DNA of 64,000 nt from Ascochyta rabiei (lineage: Eukaryota > Ascomycota > Dothideomycetes > Pleosporales > Didymellaceae): the NCBI RefSeq assembly GCF_004011695.2, contig NC_082413.1:62001-126000 (forward strand), in the 5' to 3' direction. This document shows, piece by piece, positions 21,083 through 32,285 of the stretch; the stretch's first letter is position 1; each line of letters begins with the position of its first letter. A program made the position numbers and the translations under genes. The notes under the pieces are model-generated. The model was not told the origin of the DNA. It worked only from the letters and a program-made list of their open reading frames with translations, and did no database searches.

Positions 21083-22490
21083 TCACGCCAGATCTAGCTT
21101 GCCCTTGCGCTCATAGATCTCGGCTACCATATCTTCTCACCATGACCCGGCATTGGGATCGATTTGCGTAATGTCAGACACGTCCAAACCCGCTGCTTCT
21201 GATGGCCCGTGGCGTACATCGAGCCAGTCCCATATGTACTGTACAGTACGCCATACTGGCGGAACGTTCTAGTGCCACTAGTTTGTGCGATATGAAAGCC
21301 ATTTTACACGAGATGACTCACTTCTCTCGTCCCATGACAAAGCTCTTCAAACCTTGTCCAGACTATATCACAGTGCTGTGGTTCCACTGCAACTATTGCG
21401 GCCACGAATACGCGCCCTTGCGCATGATTTCGAGTAAAGAAAGGGCCAGAAGTAGACATACGGATGACGATCTGTAGTAGTTGGTCAATAATTAGCTGAA
21501 CGTGTGGATAACTCCTCGATTTTCTCATGAGACGACAGTAAAGATAGACCTGCGCCGCTGCCAGATAACTCTCCGCTAGGAGCTCAGTCGTCTTGACAGC
21601 AGTGGAGACCTTGCCGTCTTCGTCCAGTTCGCAGGAATCCAGAAGAGCTTGACGGCTGGGGTAACCGTCTGACAGATCGGAATGATGTTTGAAGTTCTGT
21701 AGGCGCTCTCCAATAACCCTGTCTAGATTGCGTGCTGCAACCCTATTCGACTCCTAAGGAGTATTTAGTAGTCTACTGAGGAACTCGATCAAGTGAGGTG
21801 TGTACCATATATAGATTGGTTGAGAGATAGGTTATTTGCGCAAAAGTGTGCAGGAGCTTCGGGCTGAGTGCAGTACTGCCTACAATCTTGTGCTGCTCAC
21901 GTTCGTCTCCCTCTAGCAGCCAGGTAAAAGAGCACTCCGCCTGAATATCATATAGTGGACAAGCTATAGCGCTCATGATGTTGAATTAGGCGAGCCTGTT
22001 CCCCAGCGTAATGCGAGCTCTGGAGCACTGTACATTGCTAGCCGAATGGTAATTGTAAAGTAGATCTGACATCTCCAGAACCTTTTCGGCAAGCTGAGTA
22101 GCTTTGTATCAGGGTGGGCACTCGTTACCGGAGTTAGTAGCCTCCCAGTTGACATTTTGTCGAATGCCAGGTGTCATGAGGGTAGTTTGGCGCAATTCTA
22201 TTCCAAATAGACAAAGCACGTAAGCTGCGAGACAGCCACAGTGGGTATGTCATTAGAGATTTGTCGACGGCAGTATGGAACGCCATTCACATTGTTGTAG
22301 CGTTGAATAAATTGAGCTTGCGCATACCGTAAGAGCAGGAAAAGGACATAATGCCACGCGACCATGACGAACGAGCTGTGGTGATGCGAGTGCCACGAAA
22401 GAGTGAACGCCTTGCCAATAGTATGAATATCCTAAAACTATTCAAGACACGGTGAATGCATGTGTGTTGTGTGAGTTCAGGCTGGGTCAA
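21083..22490 (-). pseudogene. Fungal-specific transcription factor regulatory domain (Fungal_trans_2 type), no Zn2Cys6 finger seen
   Basis: The clear exons (minus) are up to 21806, 21753-21322 and 21268-21137, with introns of 52 and 53 bp in phase. They read ECSFTWLLEGDEREQHKIVG, STALSPKLLHTFAQITYLS, then ALLDSCELDEDGKVSTAVK, LLAESYLAAAQVYLYCRL, MSTSGPFF, and NVPPVWRTVQYIWDWLDV to DITQIDPNAGSW. The next codon is TGA where the family has Trp; the frame would otherwise run on 17 codons to 21083. Upstream (21990-22490) pieces such as IPTVAVSQLTCFVYLE appear in shifting frames. No C-x2-C-x6-C cluster was found 5' of it. It is either a recently decayed gene or a DNA-binding-less remnant. Confidence 0.65.
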
Positions 22491-22712
22491 GTCCGAATGG
22501 CATCACCTACCTTGTCTTTCTAAGCTACGCTATCATAGATTAGAGTGAGTATAACGGCGCTTTATTCGGGCGGACGTTCAGTCTAATATCGGTATCTAGC
22601 TAGTGTACAGTCACCACAAGGTTCAAAATGTCCTAAGTGCACGTGAGCGCTTATAATATGCGATTTTTTCCAGCCTCTTGATTATAACCAACAGCCTACC
22701 CGCCTCTCCCGC
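22491..22712. other. Spacer upstream of decayed genes
   Basis: About 220 bp between two decayed genes on opposite strands; nothing recognised. Confidence 0.3.
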
Positions 22713-23375
22713 ATGTCTTACCTCATTTTAATTGTGCTCCATCCTTTCCAACTTCCTGCTCAGCACGTTCACACTGCTATGGAGTTTGGTAGCGTTAAGA
22801 CCAAAATGATTTCCGCGTTTCGCCGCCTACGCTGGTCGGTCTTCGAGGCCGTGTCAAATGTTCATGTTGTGGAAGATCTAGACAGCCCGCAGCCGGAGCT
22901 GTTTCCCTTCCTTGATCACCAAATCGCAGGAGAACCAGCAACCAAGATTCCGCCACGGGAAATGTTTATTTATATCAATATCCTAATAGCATAAAAGACA
23001 CCTGATTACAAGAGACCAGAAAGCTTAATCGTGTACAGAGCAGATGGCGGTGCAATTACCATAGGTGATATTCTTAAGCAGCTCTTGGGCTACATCATCG
23101 ACAATAAAGATGATATCCTTGAAGCCACCGCGCCTTTCCTGAGCGTGTGGACGCAGAACGCAGGGGATGGAACGAATGTTACCAATATCCCAGCTCTCAG
23201 GCACTACGACATCTCTGACAACACACGAGCTTTTTTCAACGGCTTTACCAGTGAAATCACGGTTGACGACGCAGGTATCAATGTCGACCTCTAGGTGGAA
23301 GGGCAGTTTGGGGAGACTATCGACGATTTCTGGAAAAATGGGCCTTTGGAAGAGGATCTGTTGATGGAAGTGTGA
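22713..23375 (+). pseudogene. Unrecognised gene, one 221-codon frame with two in-frame stops
   Basis: A single frame runs from ATG at 22713 to TGA at 23375 and is broken only by TAA at 22992-22994 and TAG at 23292-23294, each one C-to-T or G-to-A change from a Gln or Trp codon. Sense on both sides looks protein-like: FPFLDHQIAGEPATKIPPRE, VYRADGGAITIGDILKQLLG, then FLSVWTQNAGDGTNV, PALRHYDISDNTRAFFNG and QFGETIDDFWKNGPLEEDL. I do not recognise the family. An ATG at 22782 is an alternative start. Confidence 0.5.
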
Positions 23376-23723
23376 CATGGGCCAGGCACAGATATCAATT
23401 TAGCATAACTAGATCCTGCGTCTTTCCTATACAGGGGGCCAAGACCCTCAAAATACATTTCAAACGGGTCAGTCATCCGCAGTTTCGAGATCTTCCTTTC
23501 TCTAGTAACCCCGAGTAGGTGACAAGTTTTCTTAGAAAATAGTACAAGCTTTGTGCACCTTGGCGGCACGCCTTACCGGTGTAGGGGTAATCGAACCGAC
23601 CCGCGTCTAGGCCCAGGATAATCGGACGTTGCAATTATCCAACAACCCCCTGCATGGGCTTATACAAACAATGTATAAAATTAAGGGCATGTTTTAACAA
23701 TTTTGCCCCAACGCTAAAGCACA
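23376..23723. other. Spacer, no gene
   Basis: About 350 bp. The stretch 23575-23655 has weak tRNA-like features that I rejected. Sequence becomes AT-richer towards the next relic. Confidence 0.35.
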
Positions 23724-24366
23724 ATGCTCTTTCTGTTGCTATCAGTAGCTTTTGCGGCTATTGTTTGCCTTTTCATTACTGTTTGTGTAGCTGTAGGTGA
23801 CATTGTGTGTTAATACACTGCCCCAACACCGTCGTCTGTTAACTACTATACTTGCACGCGATTCTCTGAGTACTATAGTATCTCACTTAACAAGTTCGTT
23901 AATCTAAATCCGTCTATTAATCGCAATTGCAAGACCATCAAGCCTAATACAGGATACTGCGTAGCAGGATATGAGTTCTTTTTCGTGTGCACAGACTGGC
24001 AGAACCAGTCATCAACTTCCTTGTTTCCTCGGACAGTTTGTGCGGTCCGCAGCATAGCGGTACCTCCTGTCTAGGCACCAATAAGTAATGTTGCAACGCA
24101 GGGACGTGGAAGTGTAGTAACACAGAGTACATTTTCATCTGCCTAAGAAAATAAACATGCTAACGTATTGCGGCGCAGTTAATACGTGTTACAAAAGAGC
24201 GTGTATAGGAAACCCAAACCTATACCCTCTTAATAGTAAGCGCGGGCTGAAGAACGGCGACAAGATCTGTGCTAGAAAATAGGGCGACTGCTGTGACTAC
24301 AATGGTGTGTGCGGATCAGGGACCAACTTTTGCTCCGCAACAAAAAGAGGTATTAAATTTATCTAG
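23724..24366 (+). pseudogene. Broken LysM plus chitin-binding (CBM18) secreted protein
   Basis: ATG at 23724 begins a hydrophobic leader (MLFLLLSVAFAAIVCLFITV). An in-frame TAA follows at about codon 30, where CAA (Gln) would give CQYTAPTPSSVN. The LysM motif comes next: YYTCTRFSEYYSISLNKFV, NLNPSINRNCKTIKPNTGYC. Around 24250-24350, in another frame, comes a CBM18-like cysteine block, KICARK, then TAG, GDCCDYNGVCGSGTNFC. LysM effectors bind chitin fragments in the apoplast and protect hyphae or hide them from host recognition. Stops and frame changes mean this copy is not translated intact. Confidence 0.7.
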
Positions 24367-24512
24367 TTTTACACTTGTATATGCTTAGTAGCAAGCTCCC
24401 TATATTTAGTAACTAGCTCGCTGTAGGGTACGTTGCAATTCCTAAATAATCTGCTTACTATTTAATTAACAACTAACTAAAAAACGCTCCTACGTAGATG
24501 ACAGGGTTACTA

Positions 24513-27500
24513 TTAGTTAAGCATAATCTCCCTCCATTGAGCTGTCCGCATGAAAGCCTCTTTGAAAACTTTGCCTAATCCTACTCGTTCCCATTTCTCC
24601 TCCTTTCGCTCAATAAGCAGAACGTAGAACACGTCCCACTCAGACTCGTGTCGTTCTTTAGGTATGTAGTATGTCCACAACTCGCACTCTAGCAGGCTAA
24701 AGGCTTTTGCTTCTGAGATAGCAATAAACTCCTGCTGCGCGTATCTGCACTTCTTGACCCATTTTTTGTTGAGGACAACAGAGCCACACCAGTCGCCGTT
24801 GTCGTCCGCAATACTGCATCTTTCAAGCCCTGGGTGTAGGTTTGCCTCAGCGGGCGCGTCCTTGGCACGGCAGGCAATGTTCAATTGCGCGTACCAGGTC
24901 CAGAACTGAAGTAGTGGCATCAAAGGAGAGCGTCCACTGTTTGGGTTTCTGTTATGTGGGTGAATGACCGGAGGATAAGGATATTCTTTTGGGGAAATGA
25001 AAAACTCTGGGCTCGATTCTGTCTGCCATGGTTGCACATCCTCGTTAGGCATGAACATGTCATCGTACTTTGGCTTTAATTCGTCTCGGCCACGGTCGCT
25101 GTTGTAGGCTGGCGGCACGATGTTGCGCTCCCTTTCAGATCCAGTGCTTCTTATTTCCCAACGTTGCGACAGCACGCGAGGCGCAGATCTAGTTTCGTTT
25201 ACTTCTTGGACCATAGCTGCTCCATTCTCATGTCGTTGTCCGTGTAAAGCATCATCCTCGAAGGTAACCTTTTGTTCAATCCACTGTTTCTGGAGCTGGG
25301 GGCGTTGCGATCTCGTCTCGGTGGGGTCGTCTGGATAAGTATGACTTCGCATCGGCCCTGGAAAGTGTTCGTAATGCCGGTTAAGCTGCACGTCTCTCTG
25401 AGAGCCCGATGACCTGTTTGCCAGGAATTCATTGTTTTCCGGGGGTTCTGATCTACTATTATCTGGCTGCGAGTCTCTCGCAGTCCAGTGGGCATCTTGT
25501 TCAGGACGGTAGTCCAGCGGGCGATTAATACCAGCATCATTGCGCCCACCGTTGGATCTTGTTTCGGGACCAAAATATCTATATTAGTCAGCTTTTCCAA
25601 CCCGACTGGTATCGTTCGTAAATTACCTGTGAGTCAGACTTCTCGAAGGGCTACCGTCCCGTTCAATAACCCACTTGGTCTGTACTTCAATATCCTCCTG
25701 CATATGTGACAGAGACCAATTGTTGCGCCGCTCGGTATAGTCTGTTGGAATATAAGCACCACTTGTACGCTTGTAGCCATAACCTTGCCACTTGATATCT
25801 TTACTGTCGTCGATGCGCCATGTGGGTTCGTCCCACAGTGGGCGTAGGTCCCCTGTTCCATCCCTGATATACCAACGTATCCATGTATGGTTTCTCAGCC
25901 ACTCCTTTGTGTTCTCGAGACAATCGCCCAGCGTGTCGTGGCTGTAGCTGATGGAAGGCCCTGTCCAGCCAGTCCAGCTCCACGTAGGGAATCTGTGTTC
26001 GCCATACTCTGACAATTCCTCCGCACTCCTTGGTTCTCGTCGCGATGCAGGGCCCATGTGCTGCCACAAGATTGCAAGATCGAAATGCGAGCTGGGTAAT
26101 CCGAAAATGAACGGCGCTCGCATAATCCTCTTCATACGTATTGTGATACCCCAAAACGCCGCAAGAATGTCCTTCTTTTTTGTTAATTTGCGTGAGCTGT
26201 ACAGCTGCGCAAGGTTCATATACACCCAAAACGACCTCTCGGATATCTGTTTAAACATCCGCATAGGAGCATCAACGAGGTCCAACGACCATCCTGTCCC
26301 GTCCCTGTCCGCATAAATATCCTCCGACATTCCAGTGGAAGGGCACTGGAAAAATACTCGACCCTCAACAAAGATCAGACATCGACGGGACATAAGTCGT
26401 TCCTGGAATGTCCAGGCGCGGGTATTCCACGTGGATGCTTTGATGTACGACTCTGGCGTTCGGACGAGCATAAGATACAGGTCTTCGCCACACTCTGCTA
26501 TATGTGGGCTTCGGGTAGCAGAGGGTCTAGCAGCCTTCAGGCCAGTATCCGCTCCATCCCCATCTGCTGCACATATTGTTAGCTCGGCATTGCCGTAGAT
26601 TACATCCATGTTGTACGCGTTGAGCCGCCAAGAATCTTCGCTGTCTTGAATGATACAGAGCGCGTCAATCCATATAAACTGCAAGTCTAAACGTCGAACT
26701 AGGTCAATCGCATCTCGAATGACTGGAGATAGCTCGGGCAGAAACCTTTCTAGACCGCCATGCATTCGCAGGGCATTAACATTGTTTTTCAGTGTTCTGA
26801 AGGTTGTCTTATCTTCACCCCAGACATAACTGAGTGCCGCGTAAGATGCAGGTCGGGCGCCCTGGCGTGAGGGATATGTTGGAAGTTGGACCAGCTGCAT
26901 GTTGACAACGTCAATGACACCAAAATAAGAATGCGTTAACATGTCTCGGAACTTCTGTGGCGTCTCACTGCTGTACCAATCGTTGCATGGGTGCGGATGA
27001 TGTGTTTTGCACAAGTCGATCCAACTATTCAGTCTTGCTTGGTTGAGGCCGTTATGATCGATTTGTCGCCCAAGAAAAAGCGAATCCGCGCTCCAGGCAC
27101 GGTGGGCGTCTGATAGCGTGGTGAGATATCTTTGTTGTGCGACAGCAACCAGGTACGCATCCTCTAGATCTGCCTCATCCCAACACAAGCGGATGCGTCG
27201 CGTGATGCCTCCAGGAGTTTGAAACCCAACATCTTGCCCACCTGTGTGGGTATTTGCAGCCGCGCGCCGTCCGTCGATCTCCCATCGCATGTAACATACA
27301 GCACCAGACTGCGTCTCCTCCCCGTTGGACCTTGGCGAGGAGGTTCTTGCTGAAGCTAGAACTAGGCCGCAGAAGCTGCAGCCATCCAAATGTCGTTCGG
27401 AGATACTTTTAAACGTGCCCAGCTTTAAGGATGCAGTGGAAGAGACTAGAGGAAAAGTCGAGGGTTTGCGTCGTCGCCCTGGTTGCCGAGATGGCCTCAC

Positions 27501-27693
27501 GATAAAATTATCTATATCGAGGTTCAGACTGCGGCAGATCTCACACTGTTCCTATACAGTTGTCAGTCGAAATCTCACGGGGAACACATGGCGAATCCTT
27601 ATGCTTGTTGATGTAGACTGCACCTTCCCAATCTTTGCTTACCACAAGTGTGTCGCTTTGCGAACCATGTTCGTCCTCATCGCTATGCGACAT
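24513..27693 (-). CDS. HET-domain protein (heterokaryon-incompatibility type)
   Basis: Exons (minus): 27693-27643, 27551-25627, 25578-24513; introns 91 and 48 bp; 1,013 aa. An N-terminal Cys region (EQCEICRSLNL and LDGCSFCGLVLA) precedes the HET domain at about residues 250-400: YAALSYVWGE, LSPVIRDAIDLVRRL, FIWIDALCIIQD, DVIYGNAELTICA. After it come WNTRAWTFQERLMSRRCLIF and FPTWSWTGW, as in most HET proteins. In several fungi such proteins trigger cell death on non-self fusion; the allelic partner here is unknown. The last 350 residues (after about residue 660) are acidic and charged and finish with a compact Trp-rich segment; I do not recognise this part. The first exon (17 aa) rests on splice motifs only. 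Confidence 0.85.
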
Positions 27694-30272
27694 CGCGAGT
27701 GAGAGTTACGTGTAAGCTGTGAAATTTCAGATCGGGGACGAGGGCTGTTGAAAATTCAGCTTTGTAGCTACCGTGTTCCTTCAATTCCAGCTGCGGCTCA
27801 CATAGGCACCTGCAATTCGCCAAATATTATAGCCCCACCCATTGCTGACCATTTTTGCTAAGCTGCATTATATAGTTCGATCCTTCCCAAAAAGCACAGG
27901 GTCGCAGTGACGTGTCATGCTCTTCTCATCAACTGGCTTTGTGTCAAGTCCCTGTACTAAGCAAGCCGGCTTTCAAGATTACAAAAACATGCTCGAATAG
28001 GCACTGATGGCGCGGCAAACTGGCAACGCCTGCCACGCTATCACCGATATCACCGATATCACCGAAAAAGTATGTATGAGCAGTCTAGATAGGAATCACG
28101 GCCCTCCGGTGTGCAAACCAGTGGAATGAGTGCTTGTTCTGTCCAGCCTCCACAAAGCCCAACCAATGCAAGCACTCACAACCTGGCCCAGCACTGGACA
28201 CCTGCACATGTCAATGTAAAAAAAATCTCAATGTCCATGCAAGCTCTGTACGGGTTTAACCTTGGCCGCCGCAGGAAGTCCAGCGAGCAAGATGGTCGGT
28301 AGAGAGCACAATAGAGACTTCATGGTCGCAGACGATCCAACGATGACATATCCAAGTCCGACCTCTTCTATAAGTACATCAACACTGCCACTTCCCAAAA
28401 TGTTCTTGGCTACGGATTTAAGTAGTGTTACTGCCAAGCAGATGAACAGTAGCGGTTTCTATTCCACTTGTTCGATGGCACGTGTGGTCTTTCGGGTGGG
28501 GCCCACTGATTTTAGCTTCTGATCCAGTACAACAGCTTTTTATGGTCAGAAGACATAAGATTATGTTTTAATCCGCTCAGTGACTGCAGCAATGCCAACG
28601 TGAATTCACGATCTTTCACTACTCAGATACGTGGGACAAAAGCTATCGTGCGGAAGAATTGTATACCTCCTTTCGTTTTGGGATGCCGCTTCACTACTAC
28701 TGCAAGTCGATTAATGAAATTTGCTGGTGACCGGTGGGCAGGTTACGATGACAAAGAGCTACTCGCTCCGAAGCGAAGCTACGTTAAATCAGTGTGCTCT
28801 GCCGTATTCACTAAGAAAGGAAGTGAGCCTCGATACAGTGGGAGAGACATAGATCTCGTGTTAAACATCTGGCTGTAGAAAATATTGACAGTAGCATGGA
28901 CTTCACGGTACAAGAGACCACATTCCGTCACATGCAAAGGCAAACACAGTGCACTGTCTCCCGACCGGACATACAGAAGTCCAATCGAACAGAGATCTCC
29001 AGCGTCCACAAGGCCCTAGTGATTGCTCCAGACGATAAAGATGACGATGGAGACGAAGGGACGCATAGCTCAAATCTTGATATAGAAAACGATATGTCAA
29101 ATCGAGATGGTAGTAGTGGCAGAAGTGGTGGATCATTCTGAGAATTGGAAAGTAGTTCAAAATTTCCATCTGGAGCCAGGATAGTATTGTCCTCTGGAGG
29201 CGATAACCCCATATACTTAGGTTCGGGTGAGTCACTATCCTAGAATTTATTCTAGACGACAAAAATCGAGTGGGTGGACATGCTAAGCTACCAAAACTTT
29301 AGCCACACGTATGCGATAAGCAATTTGACTAAGAGCTTCACTCCCAAACTCATTAAAGCATGTTTTTGCAAGGCATCAGTCATCCGCACAGTTCTTGCAC
29401 ACACTTCTCAAATTTTTTGTGTTTTTCCTCACATTAGATCCAGTATTCCTTCCTATTCTGCAAATGTATCGTCGTGAAAAGGCAAATCAATCCACTTCTC
29501 AAACTTACACGATGCGGGAACTCACTATTCATCTAGTCGTATTCCCTTATATCTCCATTGTTTCAGAAGCCACTTACCTGCTATCTACCGCCTTTAGAAA
29601 GACTTATCTTCTGGGAAAGAGCACGCTTTACTCTTCTCTTATTTATGAGCATCGTCATGTAGCACGAGTTTAACTAAGAGGTCCAGGTCTCCAAGGTCTA
29701 TCTTCTAACTGCCTAGCATTCAATGGAATATCGCAGTATCTCAACTCAGATAGACATATTGGCGCTTGCAATGTCTAAGCTACGCAGTTTCCCCCTAAGG
29801 AACAGCGAAGTGAGTACCTCTACCGAACGAGCAAGCCCAGGAGGTTAATGATGCTCCTCTTGGGCTAAATCACGCAACAGTACCTCCAGAGCTTAAATAT
29901 GTCATTCGTGCTATATGATCACTTGGACCCAACAGGTAGAAGAGCAGTGGTAACAACCACAAGCTTTGACCCAACAAATTAATTGCGATTCTTTCTCAGT
30001 AGACAAGTTTGAACTCGTTCACCCGTTGTCGGTAGATTGCTAGCCACGCTCGTAAGCCCTTCGTCAAAATGGACAGCATGTAAGGAACTTTGAGAATGTG
30101 TTCAGGCAAGCCACGTTTCAAGCAGGAAAACCTGCCAAGTGGTAGATTAATTCATTCTCCTGAATTTCCGTACCGCTACAACCTCCTAATACACCAAAAT
30201 TCTGTTTTTGTCTCAAAATGTGCTTTCGACCCCCCTAAAAGGCCTATCTAGAGGATCAAGCTTGCAGTGCCA
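27694..30272. other. Intergenic, about 2.6 kb, no firm gene
   Basis: Holds the HET promoter and scattered short frames. A GATATCACC unit is repeated three times near 28040-28066. A plus frame at 28600-28878 contains RWAGYDDKELLAPKRSYVKS, weakly reminiscent of the end of a GH18 chitinase, but with no other support. See also the weak small-protein call at 28085-28323. Confidence 0.4.
28085..28323 (-). CDS. Possible small secreted protein (very uncertain)
   Basis: ATG at 28323 starts MKSLLCSLPTILLAGLPAAA, a good signal peptide shape. If a 59 bp GTTAAA...GTGCAG intron (28202-28260) is removed, the frame continues VSSAGPGCECLHWLG to a stop at 28085, 59 aa in all. There is no homology argument. 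Without splicing, the frame ends after 32 codons. It could equally be a decayed first exon of a secreted enzyme. Confidence 0.2.
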
Positions 30273-32285
30273 CTAAAAGCAAGCGCTGACCACGGCTTGA
30301 CGGACAGCAGCCGGAAGACGTAAAAGGCATACGTCTGCAGCTGCGATCTGCTTGATTGGGAAAGTCGGGGCTGGGAGGGTTGTCGGGGCAGGGAGGGTTG
30401 TTGGGGCAGGGAGGGTTGTTGGCCTAGGTGCAGAAGGCAGACCTGGAAGACCGAGCGATGGAAGAGTAGGAAGACCTCCAGCTGGCAGACCAAGGTTAGG
30501 AAGAGTGGGAAGAGTAGGAAGACCCAGCGAGGGAAGAGTTGGGAGGCCCACAGCCGGCAGACTAAGGCTGGGAAGAGTCGGGAGACCCCCAGCCGGCAGA
30601 CCAAGGTTAGGAAGAGTCGGGAGACCTCCAGTTGGCAGACCAAGGTTAGGAAGAGTTGGGAGACCCCCAGCCGGCAGGCCAAGGTTGGGAAGAGTGGGAA
30701 GAGTAGGAAGACCCAGCGAGGGAAGATTTGGGAGGCCCCCAGCCGGCAGACCAAGGTTAGGAAGAGTCGGGAGACCTCCAGTTGGCAGACCAAGGTTAGG
30801 AAGAGTTGGGAGACCTCCAGTTGGCAGACCAAGGTTGGGAAGAGTTGGGAGACCTCCAGTTGGCAGACCAAGGTTGGGAAGAGTGGGAAGAGTAGGAAGA
30901 CCCAGCGAGGGAAGAGTTGGGAGGCCCACAGCCGGCAGACTAAGGTTAGGAAGAGTCGGGAGACCCCCAGCCGGCAGGCCAAGGTTGGGAAGAGTGGGAA
31001 GAGTAGGAAGACCCAGCGAGGGGAGAGTTGGGAGACCGCCAGTAGGAAGAGTCGGAACGCCTCCAGTAGGTAGTTTGGGAGGAGTCAGTAAAGGAAGAGT
31101 GGGAAGACCTCCAGCTGGCAGACCAAGGTTAGGAAGAGTTGGGAGACCTCCGGTTGGCAGACCAAGGTTGGGAAGAGTGGGAAGAGTAGGAAGACCCAAC
31201 GAGGGGAGAGTTGGGAGACCTCCAGTAGGAAGAGTCGGAACGCCTCCAGTGGGTAGTTTGGGAGGAGTCAGTAAAGGAAGAGTGGGAAGACCGCCAGTAG
31301 GAAGAGAAATACCCCCGATAGGTAGACTTGGAAGACCTACAGCTGGCAGACTGAGGTTAGGAAGAGTCGGGAGACCTCCAGTTGGCAGACCAAGGTTAGG
31401 AAGAGTTGGGAGACCTCCAGGGGTAGTGGGCTGCTTGCTAGGAACAGGCAGTTGACCGATAGGTAGGGAAGGCAGCGAGCCCGTCGGCGGGTTTGCTGCG
31501 GGAAGAGAGGGCAATCCACCTCCAAGCAATCCGCCTCCGAGCAGTCCACCTGTGGGGAGTCCGCCGAGCAATCCACCTGTGGGCAGTCCGCCGAGCAATC
31601 CACCTGTGGGCAGTTGTCCAAGTGCGGGAAGCTGGCCAATAGGCAGAGGGGGAAGAGCTGGAAGGCCTGCAGAGGGGAGAGATGGGGTCGTGGGCAATCT
31701 TGTAGGGACTGTAGGGACCTGGGTTGTAGTAGGCCTAGGCGGCTGCACTGCAGGCAGAGACGAAACCACAGGCTTTACGATTTGGAACAGAAGTAGGCGG
31801 TTGGTAGCACCACAGCACTGCGCCGCGCTACCAGGGCAAGTCAGGTTACAGATTGCGTCGAGAGCGCGAATGGGGGTGAATCCGAAGCCATTTCCGCAGC
31901 GGCAGGTCGACCCTTCAATACCAGCGTACTTGTAAGCCGAGCAGTACGCAGTACAGGTCTGCCACGTGACGTTGGGAGATGTAACCGATGGACCAGTCAG
32001 AAGTGTCTGAATTGTGTTGGCCAGTCCGCCAAGGAGGTTACTAGGGGCTGCGGTATTGATGCTGAAGAAGAAACCAAGGTAAACGGAGTTTGGTACCGAG
32101 TTAGTGCTGGGGGGCTACATACTATTTGTTAGCGACCATCATGCTTGACCCTGCACAAAGGAAGGAAGTAAAAGAAGAGGTTATGGGAACAGAGAATCTA
32201 GACTCACGGTTGGGGTGACAGGGATCACGGCTGGAATAGCTGCGGCTCCAGCGATCAGTGGTAGCCACCAAAATGTTGAGTGCAT
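30273..32285 (-). CDS. WSC-domain cell-surface protein with long Leu/Pro/Gly repeat tail
   Basis: Exons (minus): 32285-32208 and 32114-30273 with a 93 bp intron; 639 aa. A signal peptide (MHSTFWWLPLIAGAAAIPA) is followed by a WSC domain at about residues 35-115: NSVYLGFFFSINTAA, WQTCTAYCSAYKYAGIEGS, TCRCGNGFG, CGATNRLLLFQIV. WSC domains bind cell-wall glucans. Then a Thr/Pro linker leads into about 350 residues built from a 13-residue unit such as GGLPTLPNLGLPT, with variants SLGLPTLPTLP and GGLLGGLPT. The tail ends in a short Ala-rich, slightly hydrophobic segment (RLPAAVRQAVVSACF), without a clear GPI signal. An extracellular, wall-associated role is inferred. The repeat makes all frames look open, including a false 367-codon frame on the other strand. 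Confidence 0.85.
30428..31425. repeat. Coding minisatellite, 39 bp unit, within the WSC gene
   Basis: About 1 kb of imperfect 39 bp units (plus strand CCAGTTGGCAGACCAAGG and so on) encoding a 13-residue Leu/Pro/Gly unit on the minus strand. Higher-order blocks of about 200-300 bp are also duplicated (for example the segments around 31030-31110 and 31210-31290 are nearly identical, each including GGTAGTTTGGGAGGAGTC), so copy number probably varies between isolates. Confidence 0.9.

Noticed and set aside
23575..23655. tRNA-like sequence on the minus strand
   Set aside because: A 7 bp acceptor-like stem with one mismatch and a TTCGAT loop are present, but the T stem does not pair and the anticodon loop is not standard; at best a relic.
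30248..30982. 244-codon minus frame within the same repeat
   Set aside because: Out-of-frame reading of the repeat; the +0 frame carries the WSC domain and signal peptide.
30352..31455. 367-codon plus-strand frame rich in Gly/Arg/Pro
   Set aside because: It is the antisense reading of the WSC-gene minisatellite; composition follows from the 39 bp repeat, and it has no start context or domain.
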